A stretch of 64,000 nucleotides of DNA, taken from contig JAFGAL010000004.1 in assembly GCA_016933695.1 (NCBI GenBank), forward strand, positions 124,001-188,000. Direction: 5' to 3'. The position numbers and the translations under genes were made by a program. Shown here piece after piece: positions 52,241-60,132 of this stretch; the first letter of the stretch is position 1, and every line of letters starts with the position of its first letter. The DNA is from Candidatus Zixiibacteriota bacterium (GTDB taxonomy: Bacteria; Zixibacteria; MSB-5A5; GN15; PGXB01). The notes under the pieces are model-generated. The model was not told where the DNA came from. It did no database searches and saw nothing but the letters and a program-made list of their open reading frames with translations.

Positions 52241-53599
52241 TCAGGAAATGGTCACATTCCCCTGATTCCCGCTCTCTCCGCTGGTCGTTTTATACTTGAG
52301 ATACACGGTTGTCCCGACCTTCACCCGACTGCTGATTTCGATATCCCCCCCGTGGGCCTGCATGATTTTCCGGCACATACTCAATCCCAACCCGTATCCG
52401 CCGGTCTGTTTGGAGCGCGACTTGTCCACCCGGTAAAACGGTTCGAACACATATCGCAATTCCTTCTCCGGTATACCCGCGCCGAAATCCCGCACCTCCA
52501 CGATCACTTCGCCGTTTTCGCGACGGATCGCAATCTCCACCGGGCGCCCCTCCCCATCCGAATACTTCAGGGCGTTGGCGATAATATTCTTAAACAGGAT
52601 AACCGTGCGTTCCGGTTCCACGTCGAGGATAACTTCATCCGGCAAATCTGCCGGCTTCACCCCCGGTTTCTGGTCGGCAAACCCCGCGCACACTTCCCGC
52701 AACAAATCGACAATATTGGTCGGCTGAAGATTCAGCGCTCCGAATCGGCTGTCCAGTCGATGCGTTTCCATGATCTCCATAATCATCGTCTCCATTTCGT
52801 TGATATCGTCCCGAATGCCGTCACGGGCCGGTCCCGGTTCCATGATTTCCAGACCCACCCGCGCCCGGGTCAGCGGCGACCGCAGTTCATGACTGACATC
52901 CAGCAGTAACTGCTCGCGGGTTCGAATCATGCCCCGAATCCGTTCCGTCATAGTCCCGAACGAGGTCACCAGCTCGCCCAATTCATCCCCGCGATTGGTG
53001 CAAACCTCATAATCGAGATTCCCCCGCCCGATCTGCCGGACCGCCTCGTGCAGCGTCCGAATCGGCCGCAACAGCCAGCGTATCGTGAAAAACACCAGCA
53101 AAATCACGATGAACATCGTACTGTATGTGATAATCTGATACATCGTAAACCGGGCGCGGTACTGTTCCTGCTCTGATTCCAGAACCAGACTGAAACGCCC
53201 GTAATCCCGGAAGATATCAACGCAGGTCCCGATCTGCTTCACAATGTCGACCCGCGTTTTGGGATTACTACCGTACGCGCCGAGTTGCAACTCGTCGAAA
53301 TTCGGCATGTCGCTATAACTGGCCCAGACATAGTCCGGAGTTTCAATCCGAATCTGAATACCGAAACTGTCGGCCAGCACCCCAGCCAGAACGGTATCGG
53401 GCGGGATTTGCAAATCGTCGATGATATACGCGCACTGATTGACCGCATTTCTCTGAATAGTCGCGAAATGCGACGTGCGCAAATACGACCGATTCGCCAT
53501 GATGCCGACGACGGTTATCACCGTGTATGCCAGAACGAAAACCAAAAGGATTTTCAAAAACAACGACCGATGAAGCCGCGTGAACAGATTACTCCCCAT
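52241..53599 (-). CDS. Sensor histidine kinase (CpxA/EnvZ-type)
   Basis: I place the start at ATG 53599 (MGSNLFTRLHRS, 452 aa), overlapping the regulator stop by 11 nt; longer readings intrude into that gene. Domains: TM1 (~14-34), periplasmic sensor (~35-155), TM2 (~158-177), HAMP (~175-230), dimerisation helix with phospho-acceptor His237 (DVSHELRSPL), and an ATPase domain with N box (FKNIIANALKYSD), G1 (VRDFGAGIP), F box (YVFEPFYRVDKS) and G2 (GYGLGLSMC). It phosphorylates the response regulator encoded 5' to it. The context, directly before the RND pump, suggests it senses envelope stress or a pump substrate. Confidence 0.92.
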   Translation of the reverse strand: MGSNLFTRLHRSLFLKILLVFVLAYTVITVVGIMANRSYLRTSHFATIQRNAVNQCAYIIDDLQIPPDTVLAGVLADSFGIQIRIETPDYVWASYSDMPNFDELQLGAYGSNPKTRVDIVKQIGTCVDIFRDYGRFSLVLESEQEQYRARFTMYQIITYSTMFIVILLVFFTIRWLLRPIRTLHEAVRQIGRGNLDYEVCTNRGDELGELVTSFGTMTERIRGMIRTREQLLLDVSHELRSPLTRARVGLEIMEPGPARDGIRDDINEMETMIMEIMETHRLDSRFGALNLQPTNIVDLLREVCAGFADQKPGVKPADLPDEVILDVEPERTVILFKNIIANALKYSDGEGRPVEIAIRRENGEVIVEVRDFGAGIPEKELRYVFEPFYRVDKSRSKQTGGYGLGLSMCRKIMQAHGGDIEISSRVKVGTTVYLKYKTTSGESGNQGNVTIS

Positions 53600-54284
53600 C
53601 GCCATCCGTCCCGATAAACATGTACCCCGCACCCCAGATGGTTTTGATAAACCGGGGATGCTTGGGATCATCGTGCAATTTTTGACGCAGACGGCTGATC
53701 AGCACATCGATGGAACGATTGTACGCGTCCCATTCCACGCCCCGGACATGTTCCAGAATCTGATCACGGTTCAATACCCGTCCGGCCCGTTCGATCAACA
53801 GCGTCAGGATATCGAACTCGGCGGTGGTCAGACTGATCTCCTCGCCGCGGACTGTTACGGCATGCCGGCCGAGATCGATTGTCAACGGCCCGATCTTGCG
53901 CACCTCCGAGGTTTCCTCCGGCTTGCCCCGACGTAACACCGCCTGGATTCTGGCCACCAGTTCCCGCGGCTCGAACGGCTTGGGGATATAGTCGTCCGCC
54001 CCCAGTTCCAACCCGACCACCCGGTCGGTCACTTCCCCCCGCGCGGTCAGCATGATGATCGGCACCGCGTATTCCTTGCGGATTTCCCGGCACACATCAA
54101 AGCCTTCCATCTCCGGCAACATGACATCGAGGATAACCAGATCGGGAAGGTCGACCCTCAGCGCCTTCAGGCCGTCGCGGGGATGCGTCGCCGTGCGGAC
54201 CTCGAAATCGAACCGCCCGAGATACTCCACCAAAAGCGCGTTCAGGCGTTCGTCATCGTCGATTACCAGCACCCGGTATTTCAT
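53589..54284 (-). CDS. OmpR-family response regulator (CpxR-like)
   Basis: A 231-aa transcription factor. The receiver domain (~1-120) has acidic D9-D11, phospho-acceptor Asp53 (LVILDVMLP), Thr81 and Lys103 (YIPKPFEP). The winged-helix DNA-binding domain (~135-228) contains LTTAEFDILTLLIERAGRVLNRDQIL and YNRSIDVLISRLRQKL. It overlaps the histidine kinase gene by 11 nt and precedes the RND pump, whose control is its likely job. Palindromic operator-like sequence lies upstream at 54380-54413. All key residues are intact. Confidence 0.95.
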   Translation of the reverse strand: MKYRVLVIDDDERLNALLVEYLGRFDFEVRTATHPRDGLKALRVDLPDLVILDVMLPEMEGFDVCREIRKEYAVPIIMLTARGEVTDRVVGLELGADDYIPKPFEPRELVARIQAVLRRGKPEETSEVRKIGPLTIDLGRHAVTVRGEEISLTTAEFDILTLLIERAGRVLNRDQILEHVRGVEWDAYNRSIDVLISRLRQKLHDDPKHPRFIKTIWGAGYMFIGTDGDGE

Positions 54285-54379
54285 GGCATCCTGTCTTCGT
54301 TATCGGCCCTGACCTGAGAACGGGCCCCCTGTATATCTTTTCGACAATATATACAACCAATATATCAACTGCCCGTTTC

Positions 54380-54413
54380 ACAATTGTTACAATTTGTAAA
54401 TTACGAATTTTAC
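54380..54413 (-). promoter_or_regulatory. Operator-like repeats upstream of the response regulator gene
   Basis: On the minus strand, reading 5'-3', GTAAA-N4-GTAAT (54400-54413) is followed by TTACAAATTGTAA (54387-54399, an inverted repeat with one central base) and ACAATTGT (54380-54387). The GTAAA direct repeat resembles CpxR-type boxes. This may be an autoregulatory site, or chance in AT-rich DNA. Confidence 0.4.
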
Positions 54414-54431
54414 GACTCTTGGGGGGAAAAA

Positions 54432-54506
54432 TCGGGGTGAGAGGATTTGAACCTCCGACATCTTGCTCCCAAAGCAAGTGCGCTAACCGGACTGCGCCAC
54501 ACCCCG
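54432..54506 (-). tRNA. tRNA-Pro (anticodon TGG)
   Basis: A 75-nt cloverleaf: acceptor CGGGGTG/CACCCCG with discriminator A, D arm with GGCGCAGTCCGGTTAGCGC, anticodon stem CTTGC/GCAAG with loop TTTGGGA (anticodon at 54469-54471) and T arm with GGTTCAAATCC. The T-rich tail after it (ATTTTT) probably ends transcription. CCA is not encoded. Confidence 0.96.
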
Positions 54507-54520
54507 ATTATCAATATCTG

Positions 54521-54550
54521 AATATATACGCCCTTAAAAGCCCAAGTCAA
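54521..54550 (-). promoter_or_regulatory. Promoter of tRNA-Pro
   Basis: On the minus strand TTGACT (54545-54550), an 18-nt spacer and TATATT (54521-54526) place the start ~8 nt before the tRNA. Confidence 0.72.
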
Positions 54551-54577
54551 GCGGGGAATCGACCCGACATCGGGGCC

Positions 54578-55189
54578 TTACTCAAGCTCAATCCCGCCGA
54601 TCAGACGCCGGGCAATCCGCTCCCGCGCGGCAATCAGCGCGCGCCCCCGATGTGAGACCTTGTTTTTCTCATCGAGCGTCATTTCTGCGAACGTTTTGCC
54701 CGCCGGCTCATAGAAAAAGACCGGATCATAGCCGAATCCGTCGACACCCCGGTTTTCAGTGGTAATCCGTCCGTCAACCGTCCCCTCCACCGTCTCGATT
54801 TCGCCGTCTCCCCAGTCGATAGCGATTACCGTGCGAAACCGCGCGCCCCGTTTCCCCTCAGGCACCCCCTCCATTTCCTTCAGCAACCTGCGGTTGTTGT
54901 CGGCATAGGTGCATCCGGAACCGGCATAGCGCGAGGAGTACACCCCCGGCGCGCCGTCGAGTGCGTCGACCTCCAGCCCCGAATCATCCGCCAGCGCGGC
55001 ATATCCGGTGAATTCAGAGATCCCCGACGCCTTAAGTATCGCGTTTTCTTCGAGCGTTGTCCCGGTTTCCTCGATTTCGGGGAAATCGAGAAAATCATCA
55101 CAGGTCAATATGGTCACTTGAAGATCATCGAGCAGATTCCTGATCTCCCGAATTTTATCCTTATTATTCGTCGCCAGTACCAGTTGCAC
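54578..55189 (-). CDS. rdgB: XTP/dITP diphosphatase (RdgB/HAM1)
   Basis: A 203-aa nucleotide pyrophosphatase starting with GTG (MQLVLATNNKDKIREIRNLL), with the family motifs TLEENAILKA, ALADDSGLEVDALDGAPGVYSSRYAG and GFGYDPVFF...FAEMTLDEKNKVSHRG. It hydrolyses ITP, XTP and dITP to keep them out of nucleic acids. It is downstream of the citryl-CoA lyase-like gene on the same strand, 85 nt away, with a degraded repeat element in the gap. Confidence 0.94.
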   Translation of the reverse strand: MQLVLATNNKDKIREIRNLLDDLQVTILTCDDFLDFPEIEETGTTLEENAILKASGISEFTGYAALADDSGLEVDALDGAPGVYSSRYAGSGCTYADNNRRLLKEMEGVPEGKRGARFRTVIAIDWGDGEIETVEGTVDGRITTENRGVDGFGYDPVFFYEPAGKTFAEMTLDEKNKVSHRGRALIAARERIARRLIGGIELE

Positions 55190-55225
55190 GCTATATTCCC
55201 ATTAAAGGCCGTAATGGCAGGTTAT

Positions 55226-55253
55226 GTCATTGCGAATGAAGTGAAGCAATCTC
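55226..55253. repeat. Copy of a widespread short 'ATTGCGA...GAAGCAAT' repeat element
   Basis: The 28-nt stretch GTCATTGCGAATGAAG-TGAAGCAATCTC, with short inverted ends ATTGC/GCAAT, matches the palindromic repeat known from many bacterial genomes, whose conceptual translation reads 'VIANEVKQS'. This copy lies between rdgB and the citryl-CoA lyase-like gene. It is not a gene. Confidence 0.55.
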
Positions 55254-55274
55254 AAACGGATGGCATCTGCGCTG

Positions 55275-56045
55275 TTACTTCTCTATCTCCCGCGGCCCCG
55301 GGCCGTCGTACGCATAATTGCGATTGCCCAGCTGACGCATCGGTTTCTCGCGCGTCATCTCCTCATACGCATGCGCCAGCAAACCCGGCACGCGCGAAAT
55401 AATGAAAAAGCCCTTGCCCAGACGATAATCGAATCCCATGTCGGAAATCACCGCCCCGATCGCACCGTCGACATTGATCGGCAGAGCGCGGCCGGTCTTG
55501 GTCTCCAGCGCCTTCTCGATCGCCTTGCACAATTCGATATGCCGTCCCGAAAACCCGCACCGCTCGGCGATCTCGAACAGCTTCAACGTGCGCGGATCGA
55601 CATTGTGCAGACGATGGCCGAAACCCGGCATGCGGATTTTGTTCTCGCGCAAATAATCCACCAGCTCATCCGCCAGCATCGCCGTATCGCCGTCTTTTTT
55701 TGCCCAGCTCTGCATGATCTTCGCCGCGTTCTCGATCGCGCCGCCGTGGCTGTCGCCGATCACCAGCACCCCGCCGGCAATCGCCGCGTTGAGCGAATTG
55801 CCGCCCGAAACCACGTTACGCGTCCCGAGCACCGACGGCGGCGAGCACCCGTGGTCGATCGACGCCACCAAAATCGCCCGCATCATTTCCGCCTCGGCCT
55901 TGTTCGGCAGCTCGCCTTTCAAAATCAAAAACACCGTCTCGGCGAAACTGAGATGTTCCATTATGTCGGTTATATGATACCCCCGAACCCGGATATTGCC
56001 GGGCCCGATATCGGTAATACTGCTCATCCACGGTTGGTCAGCCAT
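55275..56045 (-). CDS. Citryl-CoA lyase-like protein (citrate synthase-fold)
   Basis: A 256-aa protein, much shorter than citrate synthase (~430 aa), resembling citryl-CoA lyase and the C-terminal domain of ATP-citrate lyase. Citrate synthase catalytic residues align at His100 (GDSHGGAIENA), His144 (MPGFGHRLH..DPR) and Asp193 (NVDGAIGAV). Citryl-CoA lyase splits citryl-CoA into acetyl-CoA and oxaloacetate in the reductive TCA cycle of Hydrogenobacter. No citryl-CoA synthetase gene is in the window. GGGAGG stands ahead of the ATG. The neighbouring 2-oxoacid:ferredoxin oxidoreductase makes a carbon-fixation or citrate-cleavage link possible. A citrate synthase-type condensing role with a different acyl-CoA is the alternative. 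Confidence 0.75.
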   Translation of the reverse strand: MADQPWMSSITDIGPGNIRVRGYHITDIMEHLSFAETVFLILKGELPNKAEAEMMRAILVASIDHGCSPPSVLGTRNVVSGGNSLNAAIAGGVLVIGDSHGGAIENAAKIMQSWAKKDGDTAMLADELVDYLRENKIRMPGFGHRLHNVDPRTLKLFEIAERCGFSGRHIELCKAIEKALETKTGRALPINVDGAIGAVISDMGFDYRLGKGFFIISRVPGLLAHAYEEMTREKPMRQLGNRNYAYDGPGPREIEK

Positions 56046-56063
56046 ACCAGCCTCCCTCTATGT

Positions 56064-56879
56064 TTATTCCGTCGTATTGGTTTTCTTTTCGGGAACCCGA
56101 TCCTCGCGGATATTGATCCCCTGGTAATATTGCAGGGCAAACTCATGCCATTTTTGCTCAAGCGTCGGCAAATCCATGTCGAACAATTCCTGTACCGAAC
56201 GGTCGAACGGCGCCGTTGTCTGCCAGAGCATCTTGAACCTGTTGATCCCGAACTCGTAGGTGATATACGCCACCAGCGATGCCGCCTCCCATTCCCGGTA
56301 CTTCTGGTTTTGCCGCTCGAACGCCTCGTTGTCGATCAACGAATCCAGCGGGATATACCGCGCGATATCATGCAATGAACAGGTCAGGTGATGATAATCG
56401 TTGTTGGAATAATCCAGCAGACGAACCACTCCGTCGTGCAATACCTGATAATCGGTCATGCGGATGTTCATCCTCGGGATTAAATACCTCGCCAGGATTT
56501 CACCGAAATGCGGGTCACGTTTCCAGTGAATCTGGTTACCCTGTATGAACGGGATTTCCCGGCCGGCCAGGTTTTTGGCTTCCGCATCGTTTTCGTAGAT
56601 GTAAAAATGAATGGTGTCGGCGGGGATTTCCATCGCCAAAAATTCGCACATCTCCTGCAAATACCGTTCGTACGCATCGGACAGCCGGTCGATATTGCGT
56701 CCCCAGTACGATCCCGGAATGAAATGAAACACGAAATGTTTGAAACTGTATTTCTCCCACCCGGGGAACTGGGGCGGCGGTGCCGCTTCCTGTTTATTGG
56801 CGCATCCGGCCGCCAGGACCATCAGTATTCCGATACTGAGAATGACACTCACCCAAAATAATCGTCTGCCGTTATTCAT
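56064..56879 (-). CDS. Lipoprotein of unknown function, possibly peptidase-MA-like
   Basis: A 271-aa protein with a lipobox (LMVLAAGC, Cys near residue 26), so exported and lipid-anchored. The rest (WEKYSFKHFVFHFIPGSY, DTIHFYIYENDAEAKNLAG, VLHDGVVRLLDY...HH, ASLVAYITYEFG) recalls peptidase MA-like gluzincins, but the expected HExxH is replaced by HDGVV, so catalytic activity is doubtful. It is 18 nt upstream of the citryl-CoA lyase-like gene, probably in the same operon, with its own promoter at 56956-56984. I do not assign a function. Confidence 0.65.
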   Translation of the reverse strand: MNNGRRLFWVSVILSIGILMVLAAGCANKQEAAPPPQFPGWEKYSFKHFVFHFIPGSYWGRNIDRLSDAYERYLQEMCEFLAMEIPADTIHFYIYENDAEAKNLAGREIPFIQGNQIHWKRDPHFGEILARYLIPRMNIRMTDYQVLHDGVVRLLDYSNNDYHHLTCSLHDIARYIPLDSLIDNEAFERQNQKYREWEAASLVAYITYEFGINRFKMLWQTTAPFDRSVQELFDMDLPTLEQKWHEFALQYYQGINIREDRVPEKKTNTTE

Positions 56880-56955
56880 GATTGGTTATTCCTCTCGACT
56901 TTATTGCCGCGGCCGGTTCGACCTGTTTTTCTATACTCATCTTTAAACGCAACGG

Positions 56956-56984
56956 AATATATACAGCCGTCCTGCCGATGTCAA
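56956..56984 (-). promoter_or_regulatory. Sigma-70-type promoter of the lipoprotein/citryl-CoA lyase operon
   Basis: On the minus strand TTGACA (56979-56984), a 17-nt spacer and TATATT (56956-56961) are present. The start would be near 56949, ~70 nt before the ATG at 56879. It lies just downstream of the terminator at 57003-57030. Confidence 0.7.
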
Positions 56985-57002
56985 ACGGATATGCCGTCCA
57001 TA

Positions 57003-57030
57003 CAAAAGCCGGAGGGCATCCCTCCGGCTT
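57003..57030 (-). terminator. Rho-independent terminator of the 2-oxoacid oxidoreductase/diaphorase operon
   Basis: A perfect 11-bp stem (AAGCCGGAGGG 57006-57016 with CCCTCCGGCTT 57020-57030, loop of 3 nt) is followed on the minus strand by TTG(T) after the stem T's. The T-tract is short but the stem is strong. Confidence 0.8.
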
Positions 57031-57085
57031 GATATCCGCATAGTCATTGGGTCTCCCGGATATATCTCCCGGACCGCGAAACGAC

Positions 57086-57493
57086 TTACACTCTTTTGTA
57101 AACCAATGCCTTGGTCGGGCAGAACGCCGCACAGGCCGGACTCCCCCCGCACAAATCGCATTTGACGATCTCATCGTGGACGTCGTCGATCAGCGCACAT
57201 CCGAACGGACACGCCGCCACACAGGCGCCGCATTTCACGCACCGTTCCTTGTCCAGCTCCACCGCACCGGTTTCCTCGTTGCGGCGAAGCGCGTTGAACA
57301 TGCAGGATTTCACGCAGGCCGCGTCATCGCACTGCAGGCAGGTCACCGGAACGTATTTGTCCGGCGCGTACGCCAGCGGATAAATACGACTCTTGCCCGG
57401 CTTCTGATTCTGCGCATGCGCGAACGCACAGGCCAGCTCACAGGTGCGGCACCCGATGCACTTCGACGGTATCACTTCGAATTGGTATTTCAT
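57086..57493 (-). CDS. Multi-cluster 4Fe-4S ferredoxin-like electron carrier
   Basis: I place the start at ATG 57493 (MKYQFEVIPSKCIGC, 135 aa), overlapping the upstream stop as ATGA with GGAGG just before. The Cys motifs are CIGCRTCELAC, CLQCDDAACVKSC, CVKCGACVAACPFGC and CDLC...ACAAFCP, enough for about four [4Fe-4S] clusters, as in the HycB/DmsB/CooF family of electron-transfer subunits. It would pass electrons between the diaphorase and 2-oxoacid oxidoreductase or a further partner. It is the last gene of the operon. Confidence 0.9.
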   Translation of the reverse strand: MKYQFEVIPSKCIGCRTCELACAFAHAQNQKPGKSRIYPLAYAPDKYVPVTCLQCDDAACVKSCMFNALRRNEETGAVELDKERCVKCGACVAACPFGCALIDDVHDEIVKCDLCGGSPACAAFCPTKALVYKRV

Positions 57494-58266
57494 AACGCCG
57501 CCTCCTGCGCTTTGGTGACGATCTCGCCCATCTTGCGGGCGGTCGCCATCCGTTTGCACTCATCGCAGGTTTCGAAATACTCCTTCGGGATCTGTCTCTG
57601 CGCCATCAGGTACTCCGCGAAATCCTTCGTGATGACGGCCTTGCCGCAACTTGTGCACGTGATCAAATCGAACGTTTTCTTCCAGATCGTCCGCGTGCTG
57701 TCCGTGTCGGTCCACGGAATCACATTGGTCGGGCAGATCTGCGCACAGGCCAGACAACCGATGCAATCCGGCGGTTCCTCCCCGAACGGCGGGGCGATCA
57801 CTTTCTTATGCCCGCGCATCACCGCCGAGATGGCGCTTTTACCCAGCACCTCGCAAATACGCGTGCAGGCGTAACACATGATGCAGTTGTCGCCCTCAGG
57901 AACCGTTTCATAGCTGGTCTTGTATATCCCGTACTCTTCGGCCATCTTCTGGATCACGTCGGAATCGGGACAGTTGGCCAATTGCAAATCGATGATCGTC
58001 TTGCGGATTTCGATCACCTCGGGCGTATGGGTGTTGACGATCAATCCGTCCTCGACCGGATACAGGCACGACGTAACGTGCTTTTTCCAGCCTTCCCATT
58101 CCGCACGGCTGATCTCCACCATGCACAGGCGGCAGTTGCCGGTCGGTTCGATCGCTTCATGGTGACACAGCGCCGGGATATCGATCCCCTCGCGCTTGAG
58201 CACCGTCAACAGCATCTCCCCTTCGGCGGCCTTGACGACTTTTCCATTTATTGTTATGTGTACCAT
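57490..58266 (-). CDS. HoxU/NuoG-N-like Fe-S diaphorase subunit
   Basis: A 258-aa protein with an N-terminal plant-type [2Fe-2S] domain (PALCHHEAIEPTGNCRLCMVEI...C), the His/Cys region LQLANCPDSDV, then two [4Fe-4S] motifs (CIMCYACTRICEVLG, CIGCLACAQICPTNVI). This is the arrangement of HoxU and of the N-terminal part of NuoG and [FeFe]-hydrogenase HydA. It lacks the molybdopterin-like domain and the H-cluster, so it is not a hydrogenase. The C-terminal ~70 residues hold an extra CxxC...CxxC (TCTSCGK, CDECKRM). It completes a HoxEFU-like NAD(H)-linked module. Confidence 0.88.
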   Translation of the reverse strand: MVHITINGKVVKAAEGEMLLTVLKREGIDIPALCHHEAIEPTGNCRLCMVEISRAEWEGWKKHVTSCLYPVEDGLIVNTHTPEVIEIRKTIIDLQLANCPDSDVIQKMAEEYGIYKTSYETVPEGDNCIMCYACTRICEVLGKSAISAVMRGHKKVIAPPFGEEPPDCIGCLACAQICPTNVIPWTDTDSTRTIWKKTFDLITCTSCGKAVITKDFAEYLMAQRQIPKEYFETCDECKRMATARKMGEIVTKAQEAAL

Positions 58267-58277
58267 ATTTCACCCAC

Positions 58278-60131
58278 TCATACAATATCGACGGCGTCGA
58301 AATTACACACGGCGTAACACGACCCGCACCGCGTGCAGGCCTCCTGATCGATCACGTGCAGTTTCTTCTTCTCGCCGGTTATGGCGTCCACCGGGCACAC
58401 CTTGATACAGGCCAGGCACCCCGTGCACTTGTCGTTGATGGTGTACGTTATCAACTCGCGACACACCCCGGCCGGGCATTTCTTGTCCCGGATATGCGCC
58501 AGGTACTCGTCGCGGAAATACTGCACCGTACTGACGAACGGATTCGGCCCCGATTGCCCCAGTCCGCACAGCGACGCTGTCTGAATCACCTTCGATAGCC
58601 GCTCCATCAGCGCCAGGTCGTTCTCGGTAGCTTTCCCCTCGCAGATCTTGACACACAGCTTGTGCAGTTGATACAACCCCTCGCGGCACGGTACGCATTT
58701 TCCGCAGGATTCCTCGACGAGAAAATTGAGAAAATAGCGCGCCACGTCCACCGCACAGGTGCGATCGTCCATGATAATCATGCCGCCGGAACCCATCATC
58801 GATCCGGCCCTGGTCAGCGTGTCGAAATCGACCGGCAGATCGAGTTTGTCCGCGGGAAGACATCCTCCCGACGGTCCGCCGGTTTGCACCGCCTTGAACT
58901 CCCGGCCGTCCGGAATACCGCCGCCGATATCGAAAATGATCTCGCGCAGGGAGATTCCCATCGGCACTTCGATCAAACCGGTGTTACGCACCTTCCCGGC
59001 CAGCGAAAACGCCTTGGTGCCGGTGCTTTTCTCGGTGCCGATCGATCTGAACCAGTCCGCGCCTTTTTCCATGATCACCGGGACCGTGGCATAGGTCTCG
59101 ACATTGTTGAGCACCGTCGGCTTGTCGTGAAGGCCCTTGACCACCGAGCGAATATACTTGGCGCGCGGCTCGCCGACCTCGCCGGCCACCGACCGCATCA
59201 ACGCCGATGATTCTCCGCAGACAAATGCCCCGCCGCCGCGACTGATCTTGATGTCATAACTGAATCCGCTCGCCAAGATATTCGCGCCGAGCAGTCCACA
59301 CTCATGCGCGGCGTCGATCGCCTTCTGCATATTGATTACCGCCAGCGGGTACTCCTCGCGCACATACACGTACCCCTCGCGGGAGCCGACCGCATAGGCG
59401 CAAATAATCATCCCCTCCAGCACCGAGTGCGGATCACCCTCCATGATACAGCGGTCCATGAACGCCCCGGGATCGCCCTCATCGCCGTTGCACAAGACAT
59501 AGCGAATGTCGGACTCCTCACGGGCGCAGGTGGCCCACTTGCGGCCGGTCGGAAACCCCCCGCCACCGCGACCGCGCAGGCCCGATTGGGACACTGCGTC
59601 GATCACGTCCTGCGGTTTCATTTCCGTCAGCACTTTCGCCAGCGCGGCATAGCCGCCGCGTGCGACATATTCCCCGATTTCATCGGGATCGATCTGCCCG
59701 ACATTGCGAAGCGAGATTCGCTCCTGCCGGGCATAAAAAGGAATTTCTTTATAATCGGTATAGGTTTTGTCGGTCCGGGGATCTGTATACAGCAATTTCT
59801 CGACCAGCTTGCCTTTTTCAAGCGTGGTCTCGACTATCTCGGCCACGTTGGCCTTTTTCACCTTGGAATAAAAAATCCCCTCCGGCTCGATCACCACCAG
59901 CGGACCCCGGGCGCAGAAGCCATGACACCCGGTCTTCTTGACCGCCTCGACCGAAATGTCGGCCAGCTTCTTCTCGGCGACAATCCGCTTGAATTCCTCG
60001 AGAATTTCATCGGAACCGCCGGCAAGACATCCGGGACCGAGGCAGACCAGTACCTTCCGTTTCTGAGCCGCCAGCTTCGCCTGGCATTCCTGCCGCCACT
60101 GGCTCAGTTTTGCAATACTATCGATACGCAT
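58278..60131 (-). CDS. nuoF: NuoF/HoxF/HydB-like NAD(H)-binding diaphorase subunit
   Basis: A 617-aa subunit: N-terminal thioredoxin-like [2Fe-2S] domain (CLGPGC and CHGFC), then the FMN/NAD(H) core (GLRGRGGGGFPTGRKW, VLCNGDEGDPG, GSREGYVYVREEYP), a soluble-ligand beta-grasp region, the [4Fe-4S] site ESCGKCVPCREG and a C-terminal pair of [4Fe-4S] motifs (CTGCLACIKVCP, CTRCGSCYAVC). This extended layout is typical of NAD-linked hydrogenase and formate dehydrogenase diaphorases (HydB, HndC). It transfers hydride between NAD(H) and Fe-S clusters. It starts 1 nt after nuoE. All flavin and cluster motifs are intact. Confidence 0.93.
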   Translation of the reverse strand: MRIDSIAKLSQWRQECQAKLAAQKRKVLVCLGPGCLAGGSDEILEEFKRIVAEKKLADISVEAVKKTGCHGFCARGPLVVIEPEGIFYSKVKKANVAEIVETTLEKGKLVEKLLYTDPRTDKTYTDYKEIPFYARQERISLRNVGQIDPDEIGEYVARGGYAALAKVLTEMKPQDVIDAVSQSGLRGRGGGGFPTGRKWATCAREESDIRYVLCNGDEGDPGAFMDRCIMEGDPHSVLEGMIICAYAVGSREGYVYVREEYPLAVINMQKAIDAAHECGLLGANILASGFSYDIKISRGGGAFVCGESSALMRSVAGEVGEPRAKYIRSVVKGLHDKPTVLNNVETYATVPVIMEKGADWFRSIGTEKSTGTKAFSLAGKVRNTGLIEVPMGISLREIIFDIGGGIPDGREFKAVQTGGPSGGCLPADKLDLPVDFDTLTRAGSMMGSGGMIIMDDRTCAVDVARYFLNFLVEESCGKCVPCREGLYQLHKLCVKICEGKATENDLALMERLSKVIQTASLCGLGQSGPNPFVSTVQYFRDEYLAHIRDKKCPAGVCRELITYTINDKCTGCLACIKVCPVDAITGEKKKLHVIDQEACTRCGSCYAVCNFDAVDIV

Positions 60132-60132
60132 C

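Noticed and set aside
55260-56378. Plus-strand open frame (372 aa) over the citryl-CoA lyase-like and lipoprotein genes
   Set aside because: The sequence is a His/Arg/Gln-rich shadow, and it begins next to the dispersed repeat rather than a start signal.
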